Source of the DNA: JBEKHI01 sp050012355
GTDB lineage: Bacteria; Actinomycetota; Actinomycetes; Streptosporangiales; Streptosporangiaceae
Reading direction: 5' to 3'
NCBI GenBank assembly: GCA_050012355.1
Contig: JBEKHI010000126.1
Location: 1 to 19,149, forward strand
Length of the DNA: 19,149 bases
Shown: positions 7,359 through 14,346 of the stretch, in pieces
How positions within the stretch are numbered: position 1 is the stretch's first letter
Layout of the letters: every line of letters begins with the position of its first letter
The notes under the pieces: generated by a model
What the model saw: the letters and a program-made list of their open reading frames with translations, nothing else
The model's database searches: none
What the model was told of the DNA's origin: nothing
Program-made: the position numbers and the translations under genes

Positions 7359-8288
7359 ATGGGGTGGAGGAACGCGGGGTTCACGGCTGTCGCTCTAGTG
7401 GCGGCGTCATTGCTGGCCGGGGCGAGCGTGGCGCTCGCTCGGACAACGTCGGCGGCGCCGCCCGGGTGCTCGGCCGGGACGACCGCCGCGACGGTGAGCG
7501 GCCCGGTATGCGGCGTGACCGCCGACGGCCAGACGTCCTACCTAGACATCCCCTACGCCGCACCGCCGATCGCCAGCCTGCGCTGGCAGCCGCCGCAGCC
7601 CGCTGTGCCGTGGACGACCACTTATCAGGCCACCGAGCTTGGTCCGCAATTGTCAGCCGCTCAGGCGTTCAGTCTCGGCCGGGTCAACAAGGTCCCGCTG
7701 ATGATCGGCGTCGGCCGGGACGAATTCAACGGCGGAATCTACACTCCCGCCGTCGTCGCGGACAGCGCCGCCCAGTACCAGCGGCTGGCGCGACAGCAGT
7801 TCGGGGCGCTGGCGCCGTCCGTGATGCGGCTGTATCCGGTCCAGCGGTACCCGTCTCCCTCGCCGTTCATCGCGTACCGCACGATCATGGCCGATGCGTT
7901 CAGCGTCTGCCCGGCGCTGGTCAGCGATGCGCAGCTGTCCAGAATGATCCCCGTCTACGCCTACGAGGACGACGACTCCGATTCCCCGGCTGACGGCGCG
8001 ACGCAACCATTCGGAGCTTACCACAGCGCGATCAACCGCCTCGTCCACGCCGATCCGGCGTCGTTGGACGCCGACCAGGCCACGCTGCAGAGCCAGGTGC
8101 TTGCCCAGTGGACCGGGTTCGCCCGTGACGGCCTGCCGACGGTGAACGGTGCGCCGCTGTGGACGACCTACCCGGCGGTGATGTCGCTCGTGTCGGCCGG
8201 GGACAGCGCACTGGTCCCGGCCAGCACGCTGATGGCGCAGCACAACTGCGGCTTCTGGGACTCGCGGCAGCGCACCTTTCCTGGTTGA
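7359..8288 (+). CDS. Secreted type-B carboxylesterase, internally deleted (catalytic serine region missing)
   Basis: The protein begins with a clear Sec signal peptide (residues 1-28, hydrophobic core AVALVAASLLAGASVALA). The N-terminal esterase block TSYLDIPYAAPPIASLRWQPP (59-79) is followed within 30 residues by the C-terminal block GRVNKVPLMIGVGRDEFNGG (107-126). In full-length type-B carboxylesterases (about 500 residues) these blocks are separated by some 200 residues containing the nucleophile GESAGG; that stretch is absent here. The catalytic acid (Glu122 in GRDE) and histidine (His222 in GAYHSA) remain. The join is near 7640-7675 and is in frame. The protein therefore cannot have the normal hydrolase triad. 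Either it is a decaying gene or it keeps a non-catalytic secreted role. Signal peptide, promoter-like hexamer and stop are intact. Confidence 0.8.
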   Translation: MGWRNAGFTAVALVAASLLAGASVALARTTSAAPPGCSAGTTAATVSGPVCGVTADGQTSYLDIPYAAPPIASLRWQPPQPAVPWTTTYQATELGPQLSAAQAFSLGRVNKVPLMIGVGRDEFNGGIYTPAVVADSAAQYQRLARQQFGALAPSVMRLYPVQRYPSPSPFIAYRTIMADAFSVCPALVSDAQLSRMIPVYAYEDDDSDSPADGATQPFGAYHSAINRLVHADPASLDADQATLQSQVLAQWTGFARDGLPTVNGAPLWTTYPAVMSLVSAGDSALVPASTLMAQHNCGFWDSRQRTFPG

Positions 8289-8333
8289 TGTGACACCAAC
8301 CAGGTTCTTTGGTGGGTAGTGCAGCACTGACCA
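8281..8333. repeat. Dispersed hairpin repeat, copy 2; possible terminator
   Basis: Aligns over 53 ungapped bases with 3828-3880 (about 36 identities), best at both ends; the motif TGCAGCACT-ACCA is nearly identical. The left part, 8281-8303, is itself a palindrome (CTGGTTG...CAACCAG, 10 of 11 arm pairs) overlapping the esterase stop and followed by GTTCTTT. It lies between convergent genes, where a two-way terminator would be expected. Confidence 0.55.
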
Positions 8334-8352
8334 GAATCGCCGCGCGCCGGGC

Positions 8353-9969
8353 TTACACACTGAACCGGCACTCGCCATCGACGTAGGTCGCCAGTACCTG
8401 GATATCCCCGATGCCGGCGGGGGAGACGGCGGTCGGATCGTCGGACAGCACCACGAGGTCGGCCAGCATGCCCGGCGCGATGGTGCCGCGGGCCTGCTCA
8501 AGATGACTCGCGTACGCCGAGCCGTACGTGTAAGCGCGGAGCGCCTCCGAGGCGGTGATCGCCTCGCCCGCGTTGAACGGCGCGCCGGACGCCGTCCGCC
8601 GGTTCACCATGTCGTGCACGCCGAGCAGCGGCGCGCCATTCGACACCGGCCGGTCTGAGCTGCCTGGCAGGACCATGCCCGCGTCCAGCAGCGACCGCTG
8701 CCGGTACAGCCACTCGCCCCGCGATGGCCCGACCGCTGCCAGCATCCCGTCGCCGATCTCGCTGGCGAACCGCCCTTGCGGCACCGCCACCACGCCGAGT
8801 GAAGCAGCCCGCGCGACCTGGTCCGGCCGGGAAACCCCGAAATGCTCGATGCGGTGCCGGACGGCTGGACGGGGGAACCGCGACGACGCCGCGGCGTAGG
8901 CGTCGAGAGCCAGGTCGATGGCGCGGTCACCGATCGCGTGCGACGCGACCTGCCACCCGGACCGGTGCGCGGCGACGATCCTGTCGGTCAGCTCGGCAGC
9001 GTCGCCCTGAAAGTATCCCTGGTTCCCGGGCATGCCGGCGTAGTCAAACGACATCGCGGCGGTCCGCCCGATCAGCGAGCCATCGGTGAACAGCTTCATC
9101 GCGCCGACCCGGAGCCAGTCGTCGCCAAACCCGGTGCGAATCCCCAGGTCGAGCCCCAGCGGCAGATCGTCGGATGGGTGTGCGCCCACCGGGTGCAGCA
9201 CGTCGCTTGCCACCATCAGTTCCACCCGGACGGGCAACCGGCCCGCGTCGCGCGCGGCCTGGTAGGCGGCGAGTTCGACGGGCGTGTGGCCGATCCAGCC
9301 GCCGCCGATGCCGGCCTCGGTGACGCTGGTGATGCCCTCACTGAGGTAGCGGGCACCGGCCCGGTCGATGGCATCGGTGAGGAAGGCGAGCGGGTAGGGC
9401 CGCAGCAGCGTGTCGGTCAGTTCCTGCGCTCGCTCCTGCAGCAGTCCGGTCGGGCGGCCGTCCGCGTCGGTCACCACCGTCCCCCCGGAGACGTCGACCG
9501 GCCTGTCCGCGATGTTGAGGTCGGCCAGCACGGCGCCGCTGACCACGCACATGTGCCCGGAGACATGGCGCAGCATCACCCGCCGCCCGGGCGCGGCCGA
9601 CTCCAGCCCGTCCCGGTCGGGGTGCTGGCCGCCGAGTCTGTTCTGGTCGTAGCCGGAGCCGACGACCCAGTCATCCTCGGAGGTCTCGCGCGCCCGACGC
9701 GCGATCGCCGCGTACAGCTCGTCCAGGCTGGTCACCGCGGTCGGCGAGAGGTCGACCTCCGTCAGCGACATGCCGAACCAGGCCATGTGATTGTGCGCGT
9801 CGTGGAAGCCGGGCAGCAGCGTCCGGCCATGCAGGTCGACGACCTCGCTGGCGGGCCCATCCGCGTCCAGCGCCACGATCCGCCCGCCCGCCACCGCGAC
9901 CGACTGCGCGCGCGGCCGCGCCGGGTCCATGGTCAGCACGTTCGCGTTGACGATAAGCAGGTCAATCAC
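8353..9969 (-). CDS. YtcJ-type metal-dependent amidohydrolase (amidohydrolase family 3)
   Basis: A 538-residue TIM-barrel hydrolase that cleaves an amide, imide or similar bond with a bound metal; the substrate is not predictable. The N-terminal beta-sandwich strand (DLLIVNANVLTMDP) is followed by LLPGFHDAHNHM with the HxH metal motif (His59, His61). Further metal or active-site landmarks are LRHVSGHMCVVS, WQVASHAIGDRAIDLALDAY, RHRIEHFGV and LPGSSDRPV. The C-terminal sandwich closes with GTIAPGMLADLVVLSDDP. The GTG start has GGAGGA 6 nt upstream and overlaps the thioesterase stop by 8 bp. It is the last gene of the five-gene CoA operon. Full-length and apparently intact. Confidence 0.93.
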   Translation of the reverse strand: MIDLLIVNANVLTMDPARPRAQSVAVAGGRIVALDADGPASEVVDLHGRTLLPGFHDAHNHMAWFGMSLTEVDLSPTAVTSLDELYAAIARRARETSEDDWVVGSGYDQNRLGGQHPDRDGLESAAPGRRVMLRHVSGHMCVVSGAVLADLNIADRPVDVSGGTVVTDADGRPTGLLQERAQELTDTLLRPYPLAFLTDAIDRAGARYLSEGITSVTEAGIGGGWIGHTPVELAAYQAARDAGRLPVRVELMVASDVLHPVGAHPSDDLPLGLDLGIRTGFGDDWLRVGAMKLFTDGSLIGRTAAMSFDYAGMPGNQGYFQGDAAELTDRIVAAHRSGWQVASHAIGDRAIDLALDAYAAASSRFPRPAVRHRIEHFGVSRPDQVARAASLGVVAVPQGRFASEIGDGMLAAVGPSRGEWLYRQRSLLDAGMVLPGSSDRPVSNGAPLLGVHDMVNRRTASGAPFNAGEAITASEALRAYTYGSAYASHLEQARGTIAPGMLADLVVLSDDPTAVSPAGIGDIQVLATYVDGECRFSV

Positions 9970-10381
9970 GGCGGTCCTCCAGTGCGGCGAAGGCGTCCCG
10001 GTACCAGTCGCTCCACGGCACCGGCTGGCCCTTTTCGTCGATCTTCACGATCACCCGGTGCCCGCGGGCGATCACCCGCTCGTCGGCCGGGTCGACGCAC
10101 CGGAAGCCGTAGCGGGCGCTGGTGCGTCCCAGGCGATCGGCGGTCAGCTCGACCCGGAGCGGGCCCGGCGACTGAAACGGCGCGAGGAACTCCACGTGCA
10201 GCTCGCGTACCGCGTAACGCAGATCTGGATCCCGGTCATCCTGCCTGGTCCAGCCCTTGCCGAGCTGCTCGAACAGCGCCGACTGAGCCCGCTCGACATG
10301 GACCGAGACCCGCGAGTTGTGCAGGTTGCCGTTGAGGTCGAGCTCGTCGAAGAACACCGGGCTCAGCCAGCTGAAGCTCAT
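9962..10381 (-). CDS. Hotdog-fold acyl-CoA thioesterase (4HBT family)
   Basis: A 139-residue single hotdog domain that would hydrolyse an acyl- or aroyl-CoA. The signature FFDELDLNGNLHNSRVSVHV (residues 10-29) aligns with the family's DxDxxGHxNNxxY block; Asp15 is the probable catalytic acid. The ATG at 10381 is chosen over the upstream GTG (10393) because it overlaps the ligase stop as ATGA and has GGAG a few bases before it. The 8-bp overlap with the amidohydrolase indicates coupled expression. In context it could release the product of the ligase/hydratase pathway or rescue trapped CoA. Confidence 0.88.
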   Translation of the reverse strand: MSFSWLSPVFFDELDLNGNLHNSRVSVHVERAQSALFEQLGKGWTRQDDRDPDLRYAVRELHVEFLAPFQSPGPLRVELTADRLGRTSARYGFRCVDPADERVIARGHRVIVKIDEKGQPVPWSDWYRDAFAALEDRRD

Positions 10382-11910
10382 GCCCCGCTCCACTGGTCAC
10401 TCCACTGGCCGCTGACAGCGTCAAACACCGGGCCGAGAACCGAGCCGAGCCGGGCCTTGGCCACCCGCTGCGAGTCGGTCTGGGGCAGGTCACGCGCTGG
10501 CTGCCAGTACCGAGGCACCTTGAAGGCCGCCAGCCGCTCGCGGCAGAACTCCGCCAGCGCGGGCGGCCCTGGGTCGCTGCCGGCCACGTAGTAGGCCTTG
10601 ACCTCCTCGCCGCGGATCTCGTCGGGGACCGCGGTCACCGCCACCAGCCGGATGTCCGGGTGGGTCAGCAGCACTTCCTCGACCTCGCGGGCGGCGACAT
10701 TCTCCCCGCTGCGCCGGATCATGTCCTTGATCCGCCCGGTGTGATAGACGCGGCCGGAACTGTCCATCCGGCCCAGGTCGCCGGTGTGGAACCAGCCGTC
10801 GTGCATCGCCCGCGCGGTCGCCTCGGGGTCGTCGAGATACCCGTCCATCATCCCGGGCCCGGCCAGCGTGATCTCGCCCTGTTCCCCGGCCGCCGCCGGA
10901 CGATCGGCAGCGTCCACGATCTGGACCCGCCGGTAGCTGACCGGGCCGCCGAGGCAGCCGGTACCGACCAGTTCGTCGTGGTCGGCCTCGGTGACCCGCA
11001 GGTCGGCGCCGGTCTCGGTCATGCCGAACGCCTCGTACCACGGCACCCCCCAGCGCTGTTCCAGCTCGCGGTGCAACGCGGGCGGGATGGCCGAGCACTG
11101 CACCGCCCGCACGCGATGTTCGCGGTCAGCCGGATCGGCGGGCATCCGGAGCAGCAACGCGGGCATCGCCCCTAGGCAGTAGAAGTAGGTGACGTTGTGC
11201 TGACGAACTTTTGACCAAAACGACGATGGGTGAAATCCATCCAGCACCACGACCTCCGCTCCGGAGACCAGCCCGGCGGCCACGTTCCACTGCGGATCGA
11301 TGTAGTTAAACGGCTGGGCGGTAAGCATCACGTCGTTATGGGTCAAAAATGGAAACTCGGTCACCAGGCCGGCAGCTAGTTGGGTCCAGTATTTGTGAGA
11401 CAGCACGCAGCCTTTGGGTCGTCCGGTGGTGCCCGAGGTGAACTGGATGTTCGCGGTGCCGACCGGGTCCGGGCTGGTCAGGTCCGGCGGCGCGGTCCTT
11501 CCCGCGAGGTCGGCGACCGGGATCGCGCGCCGCAGCGCGGGCAGGTCGTCGGGCAGCCGCTCGAGCAGCGGCCAGAACCGAGCGCTGGCCACGATCGCCG
11601 ACGCGTTACAGGCTCGCAGCACGTGCTCGGCGTCGGCGGTCTGGTACCGGATGTTGAGCGGTACCATCGCCGCCCCGACCAGCGACAGCGCCAGCCAGGT
11701 CAGCGGGAACTCGGGCTCGTTGGCCAGCAGCACCGCGACCCGGTCGCCCGGCTGGACGCCGCGGTCGCGCAACGCCGCGGCGTATCCGCTGGTCAGCCGG
11801 GCCACGTCGGCGAAGGTGAACCGGTCGCCGGGGTCGAATGTCCAGGCGATCCGGTCCGGCCACCGGTGCGCGGCCGACCGCAGCGCGTCGGCGAGCGTGT
11901 CAGGAGTCAT
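10378..11910 (-). CDS. AMP-forming acyl-CoA ligase, CaiC-like (ANL superfamily)
   Basis: Activates a carboxylic acid to its CoA thioester through an acyl-adenylate. 510 residues, the usual size. Core motifs are in order: A3 TSGTTGRPKG (158-167), A5 YEAFGMTETG (292-301), A7 GWFHTGDLG (372-380), and A8 YHTGRIKDMIRRSGENV (389-405). In motif A10 the usual SGK reads SQR (480-482), so the adenylation-step lysine is replaced by Arg482, with Lys485 three residues on. A similar S-x-R motif is recalled in other CaiC-like ligases, so it may be a family trait. The overall pattern (LNIRYQTADAEHVL, QPFNYIDPQW) is closest to crotonobetaine/carnitine-CoA ligase relatives. It overlaps the hydratase stop by 11 bp and the thioesterase start by 4 bp, firmly inside one operon. 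The substrate acid is unknown. Confidence 0.92.
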   Translation of the reverse strand: MTPDTLADALRSAAHRWPDRIAWTFDPGDRFTFADVARLTSGYAAALRDRGVQPGDRVAVLLANEPEFPLTWLALSLVGAAMVPLNIRYQTADAEHVLRACNASAIVASARFWPLLERLPDDLPALRRAIPVADLAGRTAPPDLTSPDPVGTANIQFTSGTTGRPKGCVLSHKYWTQLAAGLVTEFPFLTHNDVMLTAQPFNYIDPQWNVAAGLVSGAEVVVLDGFHPSSFWSKVRQHNVTYFYCLGAMPALLLRMPADPADREHRVRAVQCSAIPPALHRELEQRWGVPWYEAFGMTETGADLRVTEADHDELVGTGCLGGPVSYRRVQIVDAADRPAAAGEQGEITLAGPGMMDGYLDDPEATARAMHDGWFHTGDLGRMDSSGRVYHTGRIKDMIRRSGENVAAREVEEVLLTHPDIRLVAVTAVPDEIRGEEVKAYYVAGSDPGPPALAEFCRERLAAFKVPRYWQPARDLPQTDSQRVAKARLGSVLGPVFDAVSGQWSDQWSGA

Positions 11911-12622
11911 GGCCGGGTACCACGGTGAGCGCGGCGAAGTCGGTCTCGGTGGCCATCGCTTCCTCCAGCGCGCTGTCCACGCCCCGGTCCAGCGCCTGCT
12001 TGGCTAGTGCGAGCGAGAGGGCTGGCTGGTCCCGCAGCCGGGCCGCGATCTCACCGGCCGACTGCTCGTGCTGTCCGGCCGGAACGACCCGGTTGACCAG
12101 CCCCAGTTCCAGCGCGCGGGCCGCGCCGAACCGCTCACCGAGCAGCAGCAGTTCCTTGGCACGGACCGGGCCGACCAGCAGCGGCAGCAGCCGGGAGATG
12201 CCGCCGGTGACGCTCAGCCCGACCGATACCTCGGGGAACCCGAACTGCGCGTCTTCCGCCGCGACCACCAGGTCACAGCCGAGCGCGAACTCGGCGCCCG
12301 CCCCCAGCGCGTAGCCGTGCACGGCCGCGATGACCGGGCCGGGGAAGCGCCGGATCGCCCTGGTCACCTCCTGGATCTGATCGACCCGGATCCGGGTCTT
12401 GAGCACGGTTTCCGGCGGTAGCTGTTCCTTCAGGTCGTGCCCGGAGCAGAACGCCCGGCCGCGCCCGGCCAGCACGACCACCCGGGCCTCGTGCTGCCCG
12501 GCTCTGTCCAGTGCGGTGACCAGCTCATCGGTCAGTTCCGGCACGACAGCGTTGAGCCGGTGCGGGCGATTCAGGTAGATCCGCGCGACGGACTCTGCCA
12601 GCTCGAAATCGACGACGGTCAC
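11900..12622 (-). CDS. Enoyl-CoA hydratase/isomerase family protein
   Basis: A 240-residue crotonase-fold enzyme. The oxyanion-hole motifs are AFCSGHDLKE (57-66) and HGYALGAGAEFALGCD (102-117). Both glutamates that activate water in classical hydratases are kept: Glu111 and Glu131, spaced 20 residues apart as in rat mitochondrial hydratase. The enzyme should therefore be a true 2-enoyl-CoA hydratase rather than only an isomerase. The GTG at 12622 is preferred over a more upstream in-frame ATG because similarity starts there (VTVVDFELAESVARIYLNRP), AAAGGA lies 8 nt before it, and it begins one base after the GNAT stop. It probably acts on the CoA ester made by the next gene. Confidence 0.93.
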   Translation of the reverse strand: MTVVDFELAESVARIYLNRPHRLNAVVPELTDELVTALDRAGQHEARVVVLAGRGRAFCSGHDLKEQLPPETVLKTRIRVDQIQEVTRAIRRFPGPVIAAVHGYALGAGAEFALGCDLVVAAEDAQFGFPEVSVGLSVTGGISRLLPLLVGPVRAKELLLLGERFGAARALELGLVNRVVPAGQHEQSAGEIAARLRDQPALSLALAKQALDRGVDSALEEAMATETDFAALTVVPGHDS

Positions 12623-12623
12623 G

Positions 12624-13256
12624 TCAGATCCTTTCCGTCTCGGGGAAATCCCCAGGTTCCAGTTCCCAGCGGTACCGGTACACCGCCTCCACGATGGACC
12701 CGGCATCCGGAGCGACGCCGGACAACGGCGCGGTGATCAGGCGCATCGGGGACCAGCCGGCGCTGCGCCGCCCGATACTGGCCGCCGCGACGTCCGGCGT
12801 GCGGTAGCCGGTCACCGGCAGCAGGCTCGCCCCGTGCCGCTGGTAGAACCTGATCCGGCGGTGCCGGATCTCGACCTCGGCGGGGTCGCGACCCGGCTCG
12901 TCCGGGTCGTCGACGTCCAGCACCAGCAGCGTGTATCCCTCCTGGCGGAGCCGGGCGGTCAGCTGTTCCCAGAGCAGGCCGCCAAGGCCCTGGCCGCGCT
13001 GGGCGCTGTCGACCACGAAGTACCGCAGGTAGATCCAGCCGGTATCGCCGAGCGGCCGGAGCATGGCGAAGCCGGCGGGCTGGCCGTCGTCGGCCAGTGC
13101 CAGGGCAAGCTCGTCGTCCCGGCGCTCAGCCGTCACGGCCGCGAAGCCAGCCCGTTCGTGCGGCGGGAACCCCTCCTCGTAGATCCGCCTGAGCACGGCC
13201 AGCGCCGCCGGACTCAGGGTCTCGACGGGCTCAAGGCGATAGCCGACGGCGGTCAT
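12624..13256 (-). CDS. GNAT-family N-acetyltransferase
   Basis: A 210-residue acetyl-CoA-dependent transferase, first gene of the five-gene minus-strand operon. The acetyl-CoA motif A reads FVVDSAQRGQGLGGLLWEQL (80-99), with the Q/RxxGxG core QRGQGLG. Motif B-like FYQRHGASLLPV follows, where the YxRxGF pattern is usual. The C-terminal 50 residues extend past the domain and are not recognised. No ribosome site precedes the ATG; a TAnnnT hexamer 6 nt upstream suggests leaderless transcription. The acceptor is unknown. Its position one base before the hydratase GTG means it is co-transcribed with the CoA pathway. Confidence 0.87.
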   Translation of the reverse strand: MTAVGYRLEPVETLSPAALAVLRRIYEEGFPPHERAGFAAVTAERRDDELALALADDGQPAGFAMLRPLGDTGWIYLRYFVVDSAQRGQGLGGLLWEQLTARLRQEGYTLLVLDVDDPDEPGRDPAEVEIRHRRIRFYQRHGASLLPVTGYRTPDVAAASIGRRSAGWSPMRLITAPLSGVAPDAGSIVEAVYRYRWELEPGDFPETERI

Positions 13257-13262
13257 GGGCCG

Positions 13263-13268
13263 AGGCTA
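13263..13268 (-). promoter_or_regulatory. Predicted -10 element of the CoA operon (leaderless GNAT start)
   Basis: On the minus strand TAGCCT ends exactly 6 nt before the ATG at 13256. No Shine-Dalgarno sequence is present, and this would drive the whole five-gene operon. Confidence 0.4.
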
Positions 13269-13350
13269 TCGCGCAGCTGTCCGGGAGGCTGCTACCAGCC
13301 CGGTCGGTTGATCCTTGAGGCGAAATGGGAGGTTATGACACACTTTTGGC

Positions 13351-14241
13351 ATGGGCTCCATGGCGCTCCGGCGCGTGGCTGTCGTCGGGCCGTTCAGCGG
13401 TCCGAGAGCCGCTTGGGGGGAACTGCTGAAAGAAGCAGTCTCGGGGTCGCCGACCGCCCGGGGGTCCGGTCTCAGCTGGGAATTCCTGGACGACCGGGGG
13501 GACGCGGAAACCGCCGCGAAGCTAGCGGGACGGATCGCGCGAGACGGAGGCTACCTGGCTGTACTCGGGCACTTCAACGGCTTCGGTGCGGCGGCCGCGA
13601 TCCCGCTGTATCGCGGCAAGGTGCCGCTGCTGCTGCCGTTGTCCACCAAGCCGGGGCTGCTGCGCGGTGAGCGGTGGGTGCTGCGCTGGTCCCCTGACGA
13701 CAACGCGCAGATGCGCGCGCTGTCCCAGGCGATCCTGGGGCGTGGCGTCCGGAGCATGATGATCCTCCGTGAGCAGAGCGCCTACGGGGAAGATCTCGCG
13801 CGGTGTTTCGCGGCGAACTTCGCCGGATCACGTCCAGCTTCATCGGCTCACGTCCCGGGCGCTCCGCTGCGGCTCGGCCCCGAGCCCGAGGCTATCCTGA
13901 TCTGCGGCTCGCACCCGGTGTGCGCGAAGATCGCCACCGATGTCCGTGCCACCGGCTTCGCCGGCCTGCTCGCCTTCACCGATGACTGCGGGGTCGGAGA
14001 GTTTCCCGGGCTGATCCGGCCAGCGCCGGGCGAGGCAGTTGTCGCGAGGGTGAGCGACGGATCGGCGGGACTTGTGCGTGCCTCGGTGGAAGCCCTGACC
14101 GCCGGAGTGCTCGCGTCGCCGGAGTCCGAAGGACTCGACTTGCTGCGGTCGATCAGGACCGTCGCGACCGTCTCCTTTACCCGCGACGGTGACCGGGAGA
14201 CCGAGGGCGGCTGGGATGTCGTACCGCTAGGCGGATTTTGA
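13351..14241 (+). CDS. Type-1 periplasmic-binding-fold protein without signal peptide (Leu/Ile/Val-binding-like sensor)
   Basis: A 296-residue protein of the branched-chain amino-acid receptor fold. Visible family blocks are VAVVGPFSGPRAAWGELLKE (9-28), the GHFNGFGAAAAIPLYRGKVP hinge region (73-92), LLPLSTKPGLL, and the second-lobe motif EQSAYGEDLARCF (141-153). Unlike exported receptors it begins directly with the first beta strand (MALRRVAVVG) and has neither a lipobox nor a hydrophobic leader, so it should be cytoplasmic. AmiC of Pseudomonas is a known cytoplasmic sensor of this fold. It is divergent from the CoA operon with a 94-bp gap, so it may sense that pathway's substrate, but no DNA- or RNA-binding domain is visible. 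CACACT sits 6 nt before the ATG. Confidence 0.7.
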   Translation: MGSMALRRVAVVGPFSGPRAAWGELLKEAVSGSPTARGSGLSWEFLDDRGDAETAAKLAGRIARDGGYLAVLGHFNGFGAAAAIPLYRGKVPLLLPLSTKPGLLRGERWVLRWSPDDNAQMRALSQAILGRGVRSMMILREQSAYGEDLARCFAANFAGSRPASSAHVPGAPLRLGPEPEAILICGSHPVCAKIATDVRATGFAGLLAFTDDCGVGEFPGLIRPAPGEAVVARVSDGSAGLVRASVEALTAGVLASPESEGLDLLRSIRTVATVSFTRDGDRETEGGWDVVPLGGF

Positions 14242-14346
14242 CCCGAGCTCCGGCTGCGCCTGACGCTGGAACCAGGCGGCGACGAAGTCCAGGAAGAACT
14301 GGACCCGGGCGAGCGTCGTGCTGGAGACCCTGTCGCCGAGGCCACC
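14227..14346 (-). pseudogene. C-terminal remnant of a probable LysR-family regulator
   Basis: A 39-codon minus-strand frame ends in TAG at 14227 and is closed upstream by a stop at 14347-14349. It reads RVSSTTLARVQFFLDFVAAW followed by a short tail ending GSKSA. The arrangement of a polar stretch, then RVxxFLDFxAxxF and a short tail, is the common end of LysR effector domains. Nothing before it on the minus strand continues the protein; instead, plus-strand amidohydrolase similarity starts at about the same base. This looks like a scar where two genes were cut and joined. It overlaps the last codons of the binding-fold gene. Confidence 0.45.

Noticed and set aside
7301..7993. Plus-strand open frame overlapping the esterase in another frame
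   Set aside because: The translation is Arg-rich with no motif, while the esterase frame has a signal peptide and family blocks.
8842..10335. Long plus-strand open frame of 497 codons
   Set aside because: It is antisense to the amidohydrolase and thioesterase genes, which have clear family motifs. Its translation is Arg/Gly/Pro-rich without any domain, a common shadow in high-GC DNA.
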